This document shows, piece by piece, positions 23,076 through 33,812 of a DNA stretch of 64,000 nt (position 1 is its first letter; each line of letters starts with the position of its first letter). A model generated the notes under the pieces. It worked only from the letters and a program-made list of their open reading frames with translations. It did not search any database and had not been told where the DNA came from. The translations under genes were made by a program, and so were the position numbers. The stretch covers positions 923,413 to 987,412 of the forward strand of contig CM073324.1 in assembly GCA_037043015.1 (NCBI GenBank). The letters run 5' to 3'. This stretch comes from Bryum argenteum (lineage: Eukaryota > Streptophyta > Bryopsida > Bryales > Bryaceae).

Positions 23076-24743
23076 ATGGGGCGGAAGCTGAAGCTGGCGG
23101 TGTTAGAATGCGAGCGGTTGCAGGACCATTTTGCGCCCGCCGTGTTCGAGCGCACGGGAGGTTACCTGCAATTGCTGCAGAAAGCGTTCTCGCACGTCAT
23201 CGCTCGCTCTTCCACCCTCTTGCAGCCCCAAATCACCGTCCCGCCCAATCTCTCCTTCACCGGTTAGCTTCACACCCCTACTCCATTTGTCCTCCAATTG
23301 TATAGTATGTTCAAACATGGCTGTTATCTCCGAGGTACCAATTACTAGAAAGAAAGTAAGGGTATGGTATCATCGTGAGAGGAATTAGTACTCCTGTCGT
23401 TGTGTTATGTTCTTCCAGTGTTATATCTTGTGGCCAATAACATCAAGGATAATGTAAACTGAACACCCTATTCAAAACATGCCAGATCTAAAACAGGATT
23501 GAAGTTCTCGTCTCCGAGAATCTCACTCTCTAGTGACTAGAGAACAGAGCAAATTTCATACTGACAACTTCTTGAACAGCAGTTGAGGTTCTGCATATGC
23601 TATAATTAGGGTTTTTTTGTATGAAGGATTTGACGTGAAGGCGGGAGAGTATCCCAAGGACGTGACGGATTTTGACGGAGTTTTAATTACCGGATCGCTC
23701 AGTGGAGTGTACGAGGACGAGCCTTGGATTCACCGCTTGCTTGATGTAAGAACAACAACTCTTCTAGTCATGGCAGAGATAGGTTCGTGGGGAAGCTTTG
23801 TGACATGGAATTTATCTGCAGGAAATTCGAGATTTGAACAAGAAAAGGGTGAAGACGGTGGGCATAAGCTTCGGACACCAAGCAATTGCACAAGCCTTGG
23901 GTGGTCACGTAGCTCCAAATCCAAAGGTGACGATCTCACTTGAGAGTGTGTTTTCTTTGATAATAAATCTGATATCCCGGTATTCTCATGATTTTCCTCA
24001 TCTTGCTTGTAGGGCTCCGAGGTATCTGTGCGAAAGGCACGGTTGACGGAGGCAGGAGAACACGTCTTCTTACCGAGCTTGAAAGAGTTTCGCCTCCATT
24101 ATCATCACAACGATGCCATCTTGAAACTGCCCCCTGATTTCCTCAACTTGGCTACCAACAACGTCACTGAGTTTCAGTCAATCGTGAGCACTGTTCCTTG
24201 CTTTTCCTTCTTTTTCCATTTTATATGAATCGCTAGCTACTAATGCTTGTTCATCTTCTATGCTTCGCAGTACAAACGACAGCAATTTCTCACGTTTTGC
24301 GGGTAAGCTCGAATTTCTCATACACAGCCAGTTGATGTACAAGCTACATATGGTTGTGGATTTTGACATTTTTTCAGTGTGGTGCCTACAAGCACAGTTT
24401 ATTTAGGCATAATCCATTCATCTATGGTGCCCATCGTAGCCCTTGTTGAAATGGATACAATGAATGACATGTCTAACAATTTGTGCAAGAGTTCATCCAA
24501 TTGGAGTTCTTTCTCTTATGCTTGGATCTTGATGACCATGTGATAAATGCTTGCAGGCATCCGGATTACTCGCACAACATTGAGGTGTTAGAGAAGTTGT
24601 TGGAGTATGACCGTGAGAAGCTGTGGGTGCCGGAGCAGCTCGTGGAGCATGGACTCGCCACGCTATCACAGCCGACAGATTACGAGTGGGTCATCAAGCA
24701 AATCCTGCTCTTTTACACTGGCGCCTTTGACAAATTCCCATAA
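23076..24743 (+). CDS. Class I glutamine amidotransferase-like protein, nucleophile Cys replaced by Ser
   Basis: Member of the class I GATase-like fold (yeast YLR126C/plant GAT1-like). Exons: 23076-23262, about 23588-23745, 23822-23926, 24013-24183, 24271-24302 and 24557-24743, giving about 279 aa. Recognisable motifs are FDGVLITGSLSGVYED (exon 2), VGISFGHQAIAQALGG (exon 3) and, split across exons 5/6, TFCGHPDY. In this family the elbow is normally GICFGHQ with a nucleophilic Cys. Here the codon at 23867-23869 is AGC (Ser, about residue 131). The terminal His of HPDY is kept, but the usual Glu is Asp. The acceptor of exon 2 is uncertain: the AG that keeps the frame is at 23586-23587 and adds about 11 residues absent from my recollection of homologues. 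The protein may be non-catalytic or the gene decaying, although all other junctions are in frame. Confidence 0.8.
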
Positions 24744-25283
24744 ATCCATGAGGAATCAGTCGTAAAGTCTCCTGAAAGTAGGGAAAGTTCCAAAGTTCAC
24801 GTGTCAGCCATAGAACTCGGTGTAGAGTGATATCACTGATGTGACTCCACGTTGCATCCAAGAATTGAGCATCCTTTCTTACTGTTGTTTTTAGTACATC
24901 CTGTTATGGATTGTGCATGATATTTTCACCTTTGTCTGTACCTGTCATTTTGATGCTCACTGCACCACCTGTTACAAATTATCTGAAATTGGAATCTATG
25001 TGTCGATGATTCAGGAGATAGATGGTTTACCCCGATTCAAATATAAAGTATGTGATCACTATGCTAAAGTTTATATCAATCGAGTATACATCACTTTGAA
25101 GGTAACATTTCTACAGTGACCAATTGGTGATGTAATTATTGATGTTTACATGATCACAAAAATTGTTGTTCGAAGGTTCTGCCGTTTATCACTTACGAAT
25201 CACTATATACACACGTGAATGCCCTCACTTCACATCTACGGGTAGGGCATCAATTTTGTTCACAGGGATGCTCTCATTCACAT
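24744..25283. other. Intergenic, 3' flank of the amidotransferase-like gene
   Basis: Likely includes the 3' UTR of the upstream gene. No other gene or clear repeat was recognised. Confidence 0.4.
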
Positions 25284-25808
25284 TCACAGGAAGAGCCTCA
25301 GAAGGGCTTCATTGCCAACTGTAGGAGGGAACTCATTGACAATTGGAGGGCTTCCACTGGCAACTGGAGGAGGGACATCATTGGCTACTGAAGGCGGACC
25401 TTCATTGGCAACTGGAGGAGGGCCTTCATTGTCAATTGGAGGGCCTTCATTAGCAATTGCAGAAGGGGGGCCCTCATCGGCATCCACAGGGTGGCCTTCA
25501 TTGGCATCTGTAACAAGGCCCTCATTTGCATTTGTGGGGAGGACATCATACGCATCCTCAAACGGACCTTCAGTGGTATTCACAGGAGGGCTCTGAGTAA
25601 TAAAATAGGTGATGGTCACAGGAGAACGGCCTTCATTACCATCATTTGGAGATTCTTCAACGACAGGAGGGCCCTCATTGGCATCCAAAAATGGCCCATC
25701 GTTACCATGATTTTGATCTTCACGTGCATTCAAGGGAAGCCCTTCATTGGCGTCCACAAATGGGCCCTCGTAACCATCGGCCTCACCTGGACCCCCATTG
25801 GCATCCAT
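25284..25808 (-). CDS. Low-complexity ANEGPP-repeat reading frame (uncertain gene)
   Basis: An open frame on the minus strand whose first in-frame ATG is at 25808 encodes about 174 aa. It is composed largely of degenerate units of the form (D/V)ANEGPP plus a spacer (for example DANEGPPVVEE, VANEGPP, IANEGPP). The frame remains open upstream to about 26042 without an ATG. The composition is acidic and Pro/Gly/Asn-rich, with no domain, membrane segment or signal peptide after the ATG. A TATATATA tract at about 25957-25967 lies some 150 nt upstream of the ATG. It may be a repeat-derived gene, an exon of an unrecognised gene, or a minisatellite that happens to stay open. Confidence 0.3.
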   Translation of the reverse strand: MDANGGPGEADGYEGPFVDANEGLPLNAREDQNHGNDGPFLDANEGPPVVEESPNDGNEGRSPVTITYFITQSPPVNTTEGPFEDAYDVLPTNANEGLVTDANEGHPVDADEGPPSAIANEGPPIDNEGPPPVANEGPPSVANDVPPPVASGSPPIVNEFPPTVGNEALLRLFL

Positions 25809-26042
25809 AAACGGAACCTCATTGACATCATAGTTTACAAACGTACCACCCTCATCGTTGGAGATCCATCTTTCATCATTGAAGAATGCCAGAGGCTCCG
25901 TAAAGAACCCAGACACAGGCTCAGAAAATCGCCTCTCCCCATCAAACCCTAAACCTGATATATATAAACCACACGCACTCAATTCATGGCACCAACCCCT
26001 CTCTCTCTCAATGCTAATCACATCATAAGAATGCTGCAGCAA

Positions 26043-26388
26043 AGGTGCATCATCAAATCACAATTTATAATCAAGAATATGGATAGAATGTGGAAACAGA
26101 ATTCCGAAACAGAATTTGTATTATATTGCATGAAAGCATCCCAGAAAATGGCTTCACGTTACATTAGGCAGGCAAAGCCAGAGAGCAGAAAATTAAAATA
26201 CATGACCTGATGTCTACAGCAAACTAGACCTATAAACCCCGTATGCAACGGGCCGTGAACCTATGTACACAATGCATCTTGTATTGATACACACCAGATG
26301 GGGAACCTTTCACTTCGCTGATCCTGCATCGAGAACTCTACACCGAAAAACTCAAATCCCGTGGGTGATTCCTTCGTTAGGAGGAGAA
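26043..26388. other. RMA-like gene 3' flank
   Basis: Downstream of the RING gene on the minus strand and probably its 3' UTR. Nothing else is seen. Confidence 0.4.
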
Positions 26389-27123
26389 TCAAAAGAGGAG
26401 TAAGCAAACGACGACAAAAACGCCAAGGAGCAGCAAGAGGCGAGAAAGGAGAGCTTCTTGCTGCTGGTCGGGCATCATGGGCTGATTAGTATGAATGTGA
26501 CTGCCGGGCAATCCACCGGAGGAGCCAAGATGAATACCCGTGCCGCTGGCCTCGGGGAAGCCATGCAATTGGAAGCCAAAGAGAGACGGAAACAAGCCAA
26601 AGCCCGCGGAGAGGGTGATGTTACCGAATCGTGCAGTGGCAGCCGGGCCAGCTGAGCCCGCCATGAAATTGAAGCCCTGAGGCGGGTACTGGTGCTCGGC
26701 CTGGCGCGCCGTCTCGGGCCGTTGACCAGCTGGGCGGTGCGGAATGTTGAGCCCGGGCACGGCCTTGGTGCGCGGATCCACACAGTTGACCTTGCCGCGC
26801 CCGTACAGCGGAATCACCTTCTCCTCCTCCACGCTCGCTTTGCACACCGGGCACTCCTGGCAAATACTATGCATCTGGAGCCATCGGTAAAGACACGGCC
26901 AGCAAAACAAGTGCCCACACAGCGTCACCACGGGGTCCTGCGCGAGCTCCAGGCAAATGTTGCAATCGAAGCTCCCACCCTGGTCGCTGGCCGTGGCGCC
27001 CCCGGCCGACGACTCCTCCCCAGCTGGGCTCGGGCCAGCAGCAGCTGCCGCTGAGCTGGGCCCTTCCTCCCCATGCTTCATGCCGACGCTCTCCTCATGC
27101 GCGGAATTCGCCCCAACGCTCAT
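26389..27123 (-). CDS. RMA/RNF5-type membrane-anchored RING E3 ubiquitin ligase
   Basis: Single-exon gene of 244 aa. Residues 1-50 are Ala/Ser/Gly-rich and disordered. A C3HC4 RING spans about residues 54-94: CNICLELAQDPVVTLCGHLF, then WPCLYRWLQ and CPVCKA. It is followed by VIPLYGRG and a basic Pro-rich linker (NIPHRPAGQRPET), a Gly/Phe-rich region, and a C-terminal hydrophobic segment of about 18 residues (about 226-243) ending at the stop, i.e. a tail anchor. This is the arrangement of plant RMA1-like and animal RNF5 ligases, which sit in the ER membrane and work in ER-associated degradation (family knowledge). The upstream leader contains two AACCCTA telo-box-like motifs close to the ATG. 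No introns within the coding region. Confidence 0.94.
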   Translation of the reverse strand: MSVGANSAHEESVGMKHGEEGPSSAAAAAGPSPAGEESSAGGATASDQGGSFDCNICLELAQDPVVTLCGHLFCWPCLYRWLQMHSICQECPVCKASVEEEKVIPLYGRGKVNCVDPRTKAVPGLNIPHRPAGQRPETARQAEHQYPPQGFNFMAGSAGPAATARFGNITLSAGFGLFPSLFGFQLHGFPEASGTGIHLGSSGGLPGSHIHTNQPMMPDQQQEALLSRLLLLLGVFVVVCLLLF

Positions 27124-28238
27124 ACCCTAACGACTCCAATCAAACCCTAAAACTGCTCGAAATCGAAAAACCGCTACAGAGCCCGAATCGCAGCGAGGAT
27201 TGCAACCCTACGAATCAAAAAACGCGCATTGGGCGGTGAAGTGGATTGTGGGTTGATTGTATGCTGGCTGGTAAGCGTACGAGGATGTGGGTCGAGTGCG
27301 GAATTGAGCGATTGGAGACAGCAGGAGTTTGTTTGTGGCGTGAGTCGGGAGAGCGACGAGTGTTGAGAGCTGCGTGGTGGGGGGGACACAGGACATCCCG
27401 CGTGCTCCAGCACCAGAACCCTCCAGATCTCCACGCCCCGCTTCCTCGTCCCTTCCCTTTCTTTCTGTTGCCGCCCTACCCTGCCTCCCCACTCCCCTTC
27501 CCCTCACTGCCTACATGGAAATTAGCATTTCGCCAATTCCACCTGTCCATGTCTTGCTTCTCCTCCTAATTTTTGATCATTGATTTTTTTGACATGTTCG
27601 AAGCTGGCCCAATCTTGCAAAAAGCTTCTTGAAACACATGATGCACTAAAAATAAGATTTAACTTTTCATGAGAAAAACTTCAGTAACAAAGTCAGAGTA
27701 ATTATCATGTCCATGTTAACTCACACTAATGTGCACCAGTATACTTCACTCTCACTACTCTCATTTTTCTTAATTGATCCTCATTAACTTTCACATAATC
27801 CAAGCCCATTGCGTCACTGTTATCTTATACTTTACTGTAGAATAGTTCACTAAAACTAACCGTGAGGGATTTTTAGGATTGAACGCTGAGTCACTCCAAA
27901 CTATGTAATGCAACTATCATCAAACATAAAAAAAAAACTGAAATATGTTTTGAGGTACGCCTTCATTTTACTCTCTTCTTTTGTTCAGATTAGTGCATTT
28001 GTTCTATTTGTTTGAAATGAATTTTTTAAATACATGTTGCCTACAATCTTTGTCCAGGCGATAGCAAAAGTCAGTCCTAAAATCTTGCGTACAGGTGAGT
28101 TGTTAAATCTTTTTAGAAGTTGAGAGGAGTCCGTGACAAATTGATTGTATCTTACATATTAGATAAAAACTAGGTGAAAACTAAATAGAATAGGACCTCT
28201 TCTCGTCAGGTGGTGGTGGTCATGCGGTTCTCTCTGAT
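27124..28238. promoter_or_regulatory. Divergent upstream region between RMA-like and PLATZ genes
   Basis: About 1.1 kb between two divergently transcribed genes. The RMA side has telo-box motifs (near 27125-27150). The PLATZ side includes a short upstream ORF starting at 28221 and ending at 28241, overlapping the PLATZ ATG. No other gene is recognised. Confidence 0.45.
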
Positions 28239-28970
28239 ATGAGCAAACGTTGGTGTAATGAAACAGATATGGGAACGAGAAAAGATGACAGACTTGATCA
28301 AGGAGAGGACAACCTCGAGGAGAAGAGGCTCTCGAAAGGCAAACAACCTGCGGCGCAGGGAGAGCTTGTGCTTGCAAAGAAAGAAAAACTCGTCTGGAAA
28401 AACAAGAATAATGTGCCGATCGAGGAAATCCTTCAGAGGATGTTGAATGTGAGATACGAATTGGACAAGACAAAACTTTGTAAGACTTGTGGAGACCCTG
28501 AACGTGTTTGTTGCCACAACAACTTCTGTTTGGATTGCCAGAGTGGAGACCTCTGTTTAACACATTTCACTAGTCCTACGGGTGACCATCATAGCCATGA
28601 GAAAATCCAGATTTTCAAGACTAGCTATCAGTATGTCATTCGGGAGTCACAATTGCGGAATTACTTGGACACCCAGCTCATTCAAAAGTACAAGTCAAAC
28701 CAAGAAAAATGTTGCTATCTACGTACTAAAGAAAGCCAGGCCAAGGCTTCTTCTTCTTTGACATCCAACATTCAACGCCGAAGTCTTTGCAGAGGTTGTA
28801 TGAAATCCTTCACTTGGTCCCGAGATTCAACTCCGGAGTCGTCCAACCCAGGAATTGTCTGTTCCGTAGAATGCTTACTTCATCACGTCGGTGTCATCAA
28901 GAAGGACCTCCATTCGTATCGCAGAAGACCTAGAAAACAATCTCATCCTGCTAGATCTCCATTTTTTTGA
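28239..28970 (+). CDS. PLATZ-type zinc-binding protein
   Basis: 243-aa single-exon frame with the plant-specific PLATZ domain (A/T-rich DNA binding, transcriptional repression in characterised members). The zinc ligands appear in order: CKTCGDPERVCCHNNFCLDC, then DLCLTHF, then a His-rich DHHSHEKIQIFKTSYQYVIR stretch that corresponds to the family pattern HKDHRAIQIRRSSYHDVIR. A second Cys cluster follows: LCRGCMKSF and VCSVECLLHH. The N-terminal about 75 residues are highly charged (Lys/Glu/Arg) and not part of the domain. The C-terminus is basic (YRRRPRKQSH). The sequence is clearly diverged from typical angiosperm PLATZ proteins, with FCLDC in place but different loop lengths. A 7-codon-scale upstream ORF overlaps the start, which could dampen translation. 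A 5' intron cannot be excluded. Confidence 0.85.
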   Translation: MSKRWCNETDMGTRKDDRLDQGEDNLEEKRLSKGKQPAAQGELVLAKKEKLVWKNKNNVPIEEILQRMLNVRYELDKTKLCKTCGDPERVCCHNNFCLDCQSGDLCLTHFTSPTGDHHSHEKIQIFKTSYQYVIRESQLRNYLDTQLIQKYKSNQEKCCYLRTKESQAKASSSLTSNIQRRSLCRGCMKSFTWSRDSTPESSNPGIVCSVECLLHHVGVIKKDLHSYRRRPRKQSHPARSPFF

Positions 28971-29032
28971 TTTCATAGCCTTCTAAGAAAATGTAACCTT
29001 TTTACAGTGAAAGCCCATATCGGGGTATTGAA

Positions 29033-29341
29033 TTAAAGAGTATACCATTGCCCGTTCATGCCTGGCTTGCCAGAGGGAGTTTTGGAACTCAACTGACACA
29101 AGACTCCTTGAAAACTACTGATTGTCCGCCCAAAAGGCGGTTCGGTAGGAGTTTGGATATCGCTTGGTAAGTGACCAATGATGTCGTGTGCAACTGCTTG
29201 AGCGATATTTTCGAGAATTTGCTGCAAAATGGTTTCTACCAAGTTGTCTACTTCGGTCTGCCGACGCGACGTTGGAGCCTCGATGGTGGGAGTAACTAAG
29301 GCCTCTTGAGAGCTTCCAGTGGTGTCACGTTCAAACCCCAA
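29033..29341 (-). CDS. Coding-like fragment, no ATG (uncertain)
   Basis: An open segment of about 102 codons, convergent to the PLATZ gene, with balanced amino-acid composition. It has an amphipathic helix-like stretch (VDNLVETILQQILENIAQAV) and a polar C-terminus ending GMNGQWYTL. No in-frame ATG is present near its start and no acceptor site was convincingly placed. It may be a terminal exon or a gene relic. No family recognised. Confidence 0.2.
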   Translation of the reverse strand: MGFERDTTGSSQEALVTPTIEAPTSRRQTEVDNLVETILQQILENIAQAVAHDIIGHLPSDIQTPTEPPFGRTISSFQGVLCQLSSKTPSGKPGMNGQWYTL

Positions 29342-29472
29342 AAATGTAACCTTTTACGTATAAGTTCATAACTATGTTTCTAATAGCACTTCACAATTTA
29401 GTGATTGTGATAGAAAGTGTGGTATTTCAAACCGCAGTAGGTTTCTTATTTGCAATGTGGAGTCTAGAATTA

Positions 29473-29843
29473 TTCAAGCCTTAAATGCCCAAGGAAGCCC
29501 AAGGGGCTTGTTTCCAAGAGAATATGTTTTGTAGCTCTTACTGTACTCAACTTTTCACTTATATTTTGATGTCAAACTGGTCACCTTCTTTTGATGCATT
29601 CAAAGAGTGAATTTTTACAATTCAAGTCACAATTTGTATGAGTGATTTTGTGCTTTGAAAGGATTGTGGTAGGTAGGTTGGGGTTGTACATAACCTTGTA
29701 GGAGGTTGAAAGTTCATTATTAATTGGGTCATACATGATGTCCAAGTTCAAAAAGTGCTCTATTCATGATGCTCAAGTCCAAAAGATGGTGTGATCCAAT
29801 TTTGGGCTGCCCGTTTTAGATCCCATAGGGCATTTAAGGTTAA
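29473..29843 (+). repeat. TTAA-flanked repeat family B, copy 1 (degenerate)
   Basis: Collinear with 51285-51643 over its whole length, including GAAAGGATTGTGGTAGGTAG, CCTTGTAGGAGGTTG and CCAATTTTGGGCTGCCC. The ends are degenerate inverted repeats (left about CAAGCCTTAAATGCCC, right GGGCATTTAAGG followed by TTAA). Non-coding. Confidence 0.8.
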
Positions 29844-30642
29844 CAATCTTTTCTTGATTTAGATGTTTTATTACTAGTCAATCGGGTATTTTCTTTCATT
29901 GGTTTCATATTTGAATCAAAAATTCGAGCTTACGTTCAAGGTTTGTGCGCCCATGTTTGAGTGTTACTAATTGTACGATGATAAGTCAAAGGTTCCATCG
30001 CTAGGTTACTCTGATTGATCGTTACAAAGATACGAAATCCGTACAGTACTACATCCTTAAGAATGTGTCCAGTCCTTGTTGAAATGAAAGTTGTTAAAAA
30101 TAATAATAATGATAAAATAAAACTTAAAAAAGAGTTAAAAAATTTTAAAACTGAAATAATAAACATGTAGTTACGACATCAGTGTAAAATCCTGTCCTCA
30201 TTCATCCAATCGTGTTCCTACGAGTGAATAGACAAACAATGGTCGACATTCTGCTCTAGGAATACAAATCCCAAAAATGACAAATTCATGAAGTTGCGTA
30301 ATCAAGTGGACGCCATGTTCCGAATATTCAAAAGAATTATATTAGGGTTTTGACACGGTGTTAAGGAATAAACTTTGCATGTGTGCACATTTTCTTGACA
30401 ACAGAACTCAGACCACTCATGCCAATTTGACTTGATTCAGTGACAGCGCGACACAAAATTGAATTGGAGATGCCAAAGTCACAAACACAAAAACAAGAAG
30501 CAACCATCGACACACGAAGCATATTGTGGAACTCAAAACCGATCTTTCTATCAAAATTGAACTGGTAAATGTTTGAAAGCTGACATGAAGCCGACTAAAG
30601 AAAGATACATGACAGCCATACGGGCCCTACCAACGCCTTCTT
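29844..30642. other. Intergenic, RPS15 3' flank
   Basis: The portion nearest 30642 is the likely 3' UTR of the ribosomal protein gene. The rest is AT-rich with no feature recognised. Confidence 0.4.
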
Positions 30643-31700
<1,058 letters not shown>

Positions 31701-32219
31701 GGTTGCGAGTAGGCGAGGAAGGCTTGCGGCAGGAAGTGCGCAAGAACGAAAGCGTGAAAGGAATGTCGAAGTACCCTCGCTGGGGCTTTACCCGTCCCTC
31801 AGTTTAGGGCAGTCACCGGGGTCAGCAACAAGACACGGTACGTTGCACTGCAAGATTAAGCGTTAGTCTATTTCCATGTATAATCCTACATTGCCCTATG
31901 CCCGCGACCGCCACGTATGATATTAATGTTATGTTAATTTTAGAATCTAGGTATATTTTTAGTCCTCAAACATTTTGGTCTATCCTTATTGAAAATCTAT
32001 ACTAATTTTAGTTTAATAATTGTAAATGAAAATAAGTTATTTAGCTTTTGACAATATCATTTTGTATCAGAATTTTTTAGTGGGTCGTGTGAGTAAATTT
32101 TGACTCATATTCTCTACATTTATCAAAAACGATTAACCCCTAAAAATCCAAGTGTTTCCTCGACCTCCAAAACCAAAAACTCCATTTTTCACCTCCGTTG
32201 GCAAATGGGGAAATGGAGA
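31701..32219. promoter_or_regulatory. RPS15 promoter side and intergenic DNA
   Basis: The first 150 nt are GC-richer and hold the presumed promoter (a TTTAGGGCAG motif near 31801). Beyond about 31870 the sequence becomes AT-rich without features. Confidence 0.4.
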
Positions 32220-32520
32220 AACTTCTTTTTGTGATTTTAGACTTTTAATTGTAAGATCTTGTACCTAATCTGTATAAAAAGAACTAGTCAAATTTTCAAC
32301 CGTTGGATGTTTGTCATTTGTGAGATCGTAACGATCAAAGTTTGTCCAACACTTTTTTGCCGTTGCCTAAGAGGCATCATCTTAATGGTGCCAAGGGCAA
32401 CTTGATGGTTGTTACTCCAATCATATTTCCCTCATTTTTCCATGTAGGTAATCAAGTTGGGTATGCTCATGCAAAATTTTAGAGACTCATTCCACATTTT
32501 TTGACCTTCATGTAAGTTAT
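32220..32520 (+). repeat. Dispersed repeat family C, copy 1
   Basis: Aligns with 35780-36070: shared order of CAACCGTTGGATGTT (CAACCATTGGATCTT in the other copy), AGTTTGTCCAACA, CATGCAAAATTTTAGAGACT. Non-coding; borders approximate. Because copy 2 directly abuts a family A copy, C may be the left portion of a longer element. Confidence 0.6.
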
Positions 32521-33330
32521 TGTATGAAAGAAGGTCTAAAAACAACTATATAGCAGAACAAGCACCACATATGATATATTTAGTTGAAGAAAAATTTGAA
32601 CAGTCAGTAGGTGCATTTATGAGTTTGTGAATTTCAAAAAAAAAAATTTAAAAAAAAAATAAATAAATCCGAAATCTCAAATTCTAGCAATTTTTGAAAG
32701 AAAAAATTGTTGAATTACAACACAATATTGAGGAAAACCGCTCATGGCCTTTGAAAACCGCACTTGCTCCCTTGCTCATGACTTTAGGTGATTTAGAGAT
32801 TCCAAAAAACAAATCTGCAAAAATTGCACTTTTTACCAATGCAACCCGGAATAAATGTCAAAATTCTAGAAATACTAGAAATTGTGAAGATTGTTTTTGG
32901 AAGTTTTAGAGGTTGCCCTTGTAAAATTGGTAAATTTTTGACTTTGGTCACTTTGGAATATGAATAGTAATTTGGTAATGTACATATTTTCAAAAAAGAA
33001 TAATCCAAAAAACTAAATTTAAACTGCATGTTTTGGACTCAAAACCTAAAATCTCCACATGAAGGGATTATCATTGAAATTTGACTTTGCAAATTTTACC
33101 ATATACACATTACAATATGCGGAGCACCCAGTAAAATTCGTAAACAAAAATATCAATTTTAACCACTTCAAATGAGCTTCTGGAAATCTCAAAAAACCAA
33201 ATCGGTTTTCCTAGATTCTTAGGAGTGAAGATATTTGTCATCTCAATGACACAACTTTTATTTGGTGCTCTTCAAATTCTCGGGGGACAAAGACCCTATT
33301 CATAATGCATGCGCTCAGGTGCAAAGAAGA
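32521..33330. other. AT-rich intergenic DNA
   Basis: Poly-A-rich near 32637-32670. No gene recognised; weak resemblance to the dispersed repeats could not be delimited. Confidence 0.4.
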
Positions 33331-33584
33331 AGAAGAAGAACACCAGACCCTTACGGGTTGGCGTGAATATAGTGTCCGTTCGACCTACCCTTGATGGTAT
33401 GCCCACAGGACATAACAACAGTGGTATAGGACTACTAACCCCTCTCAGGGTGGACACTCTATAACAAAGAACCGAGAACCAATAACTTGTAAAGTGGTTG
33501 TTTGGGGTGTATTCTGTTGTATAAAAGTGGAAGGTTGGTTTTGTTGGTCGTCACATTGTTGACATATCAGGTTGTTTGGAAAGG

Positions 33585-33640
33585 ACATGGTTGTGTTATA
33601 GCGGTGGTCCGGGTTCGATTCTCGTTGATCTCGTTTGAGC
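33585..33640 (+). repeat. tRNA-like pol III B-box segment
   Basis: Contains GGGTTCGATTCTCG, close to the tRNA B-box consensus GGTTCGANTCC, preceded by a purine-rich segment. No complete cloverleaf can be folded from it by eye, so it is treated as a SINE or tRNA-relic fragment. It lies beyond the 3' end of the inverted LINE fragment. Confidence 0.35.
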
Positions 33641-33812
33641 ATCCTTACAATCATCCGGCGCTATCGAGCTAGAGGGGCAGGAAATTCCAACAGCCTGGGC
33701 CCCTATGTTGTGACAAGGTTACTATTATAAATAAAGGTCATTATTTACCACTACTTTTTTGAGTATTTTCTTTATGGTGGTTGTGTGTTTGTTGGTAGTG
33801 GCTCTCCGCTTT

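Noticed and set aside
33585..33640. Functional tRNA gene
   Set aside because: A B-box-like GGGTTCGATTC is present, but no acceptor stem, anticodon arm or A box can be paired into a cloverleaf.
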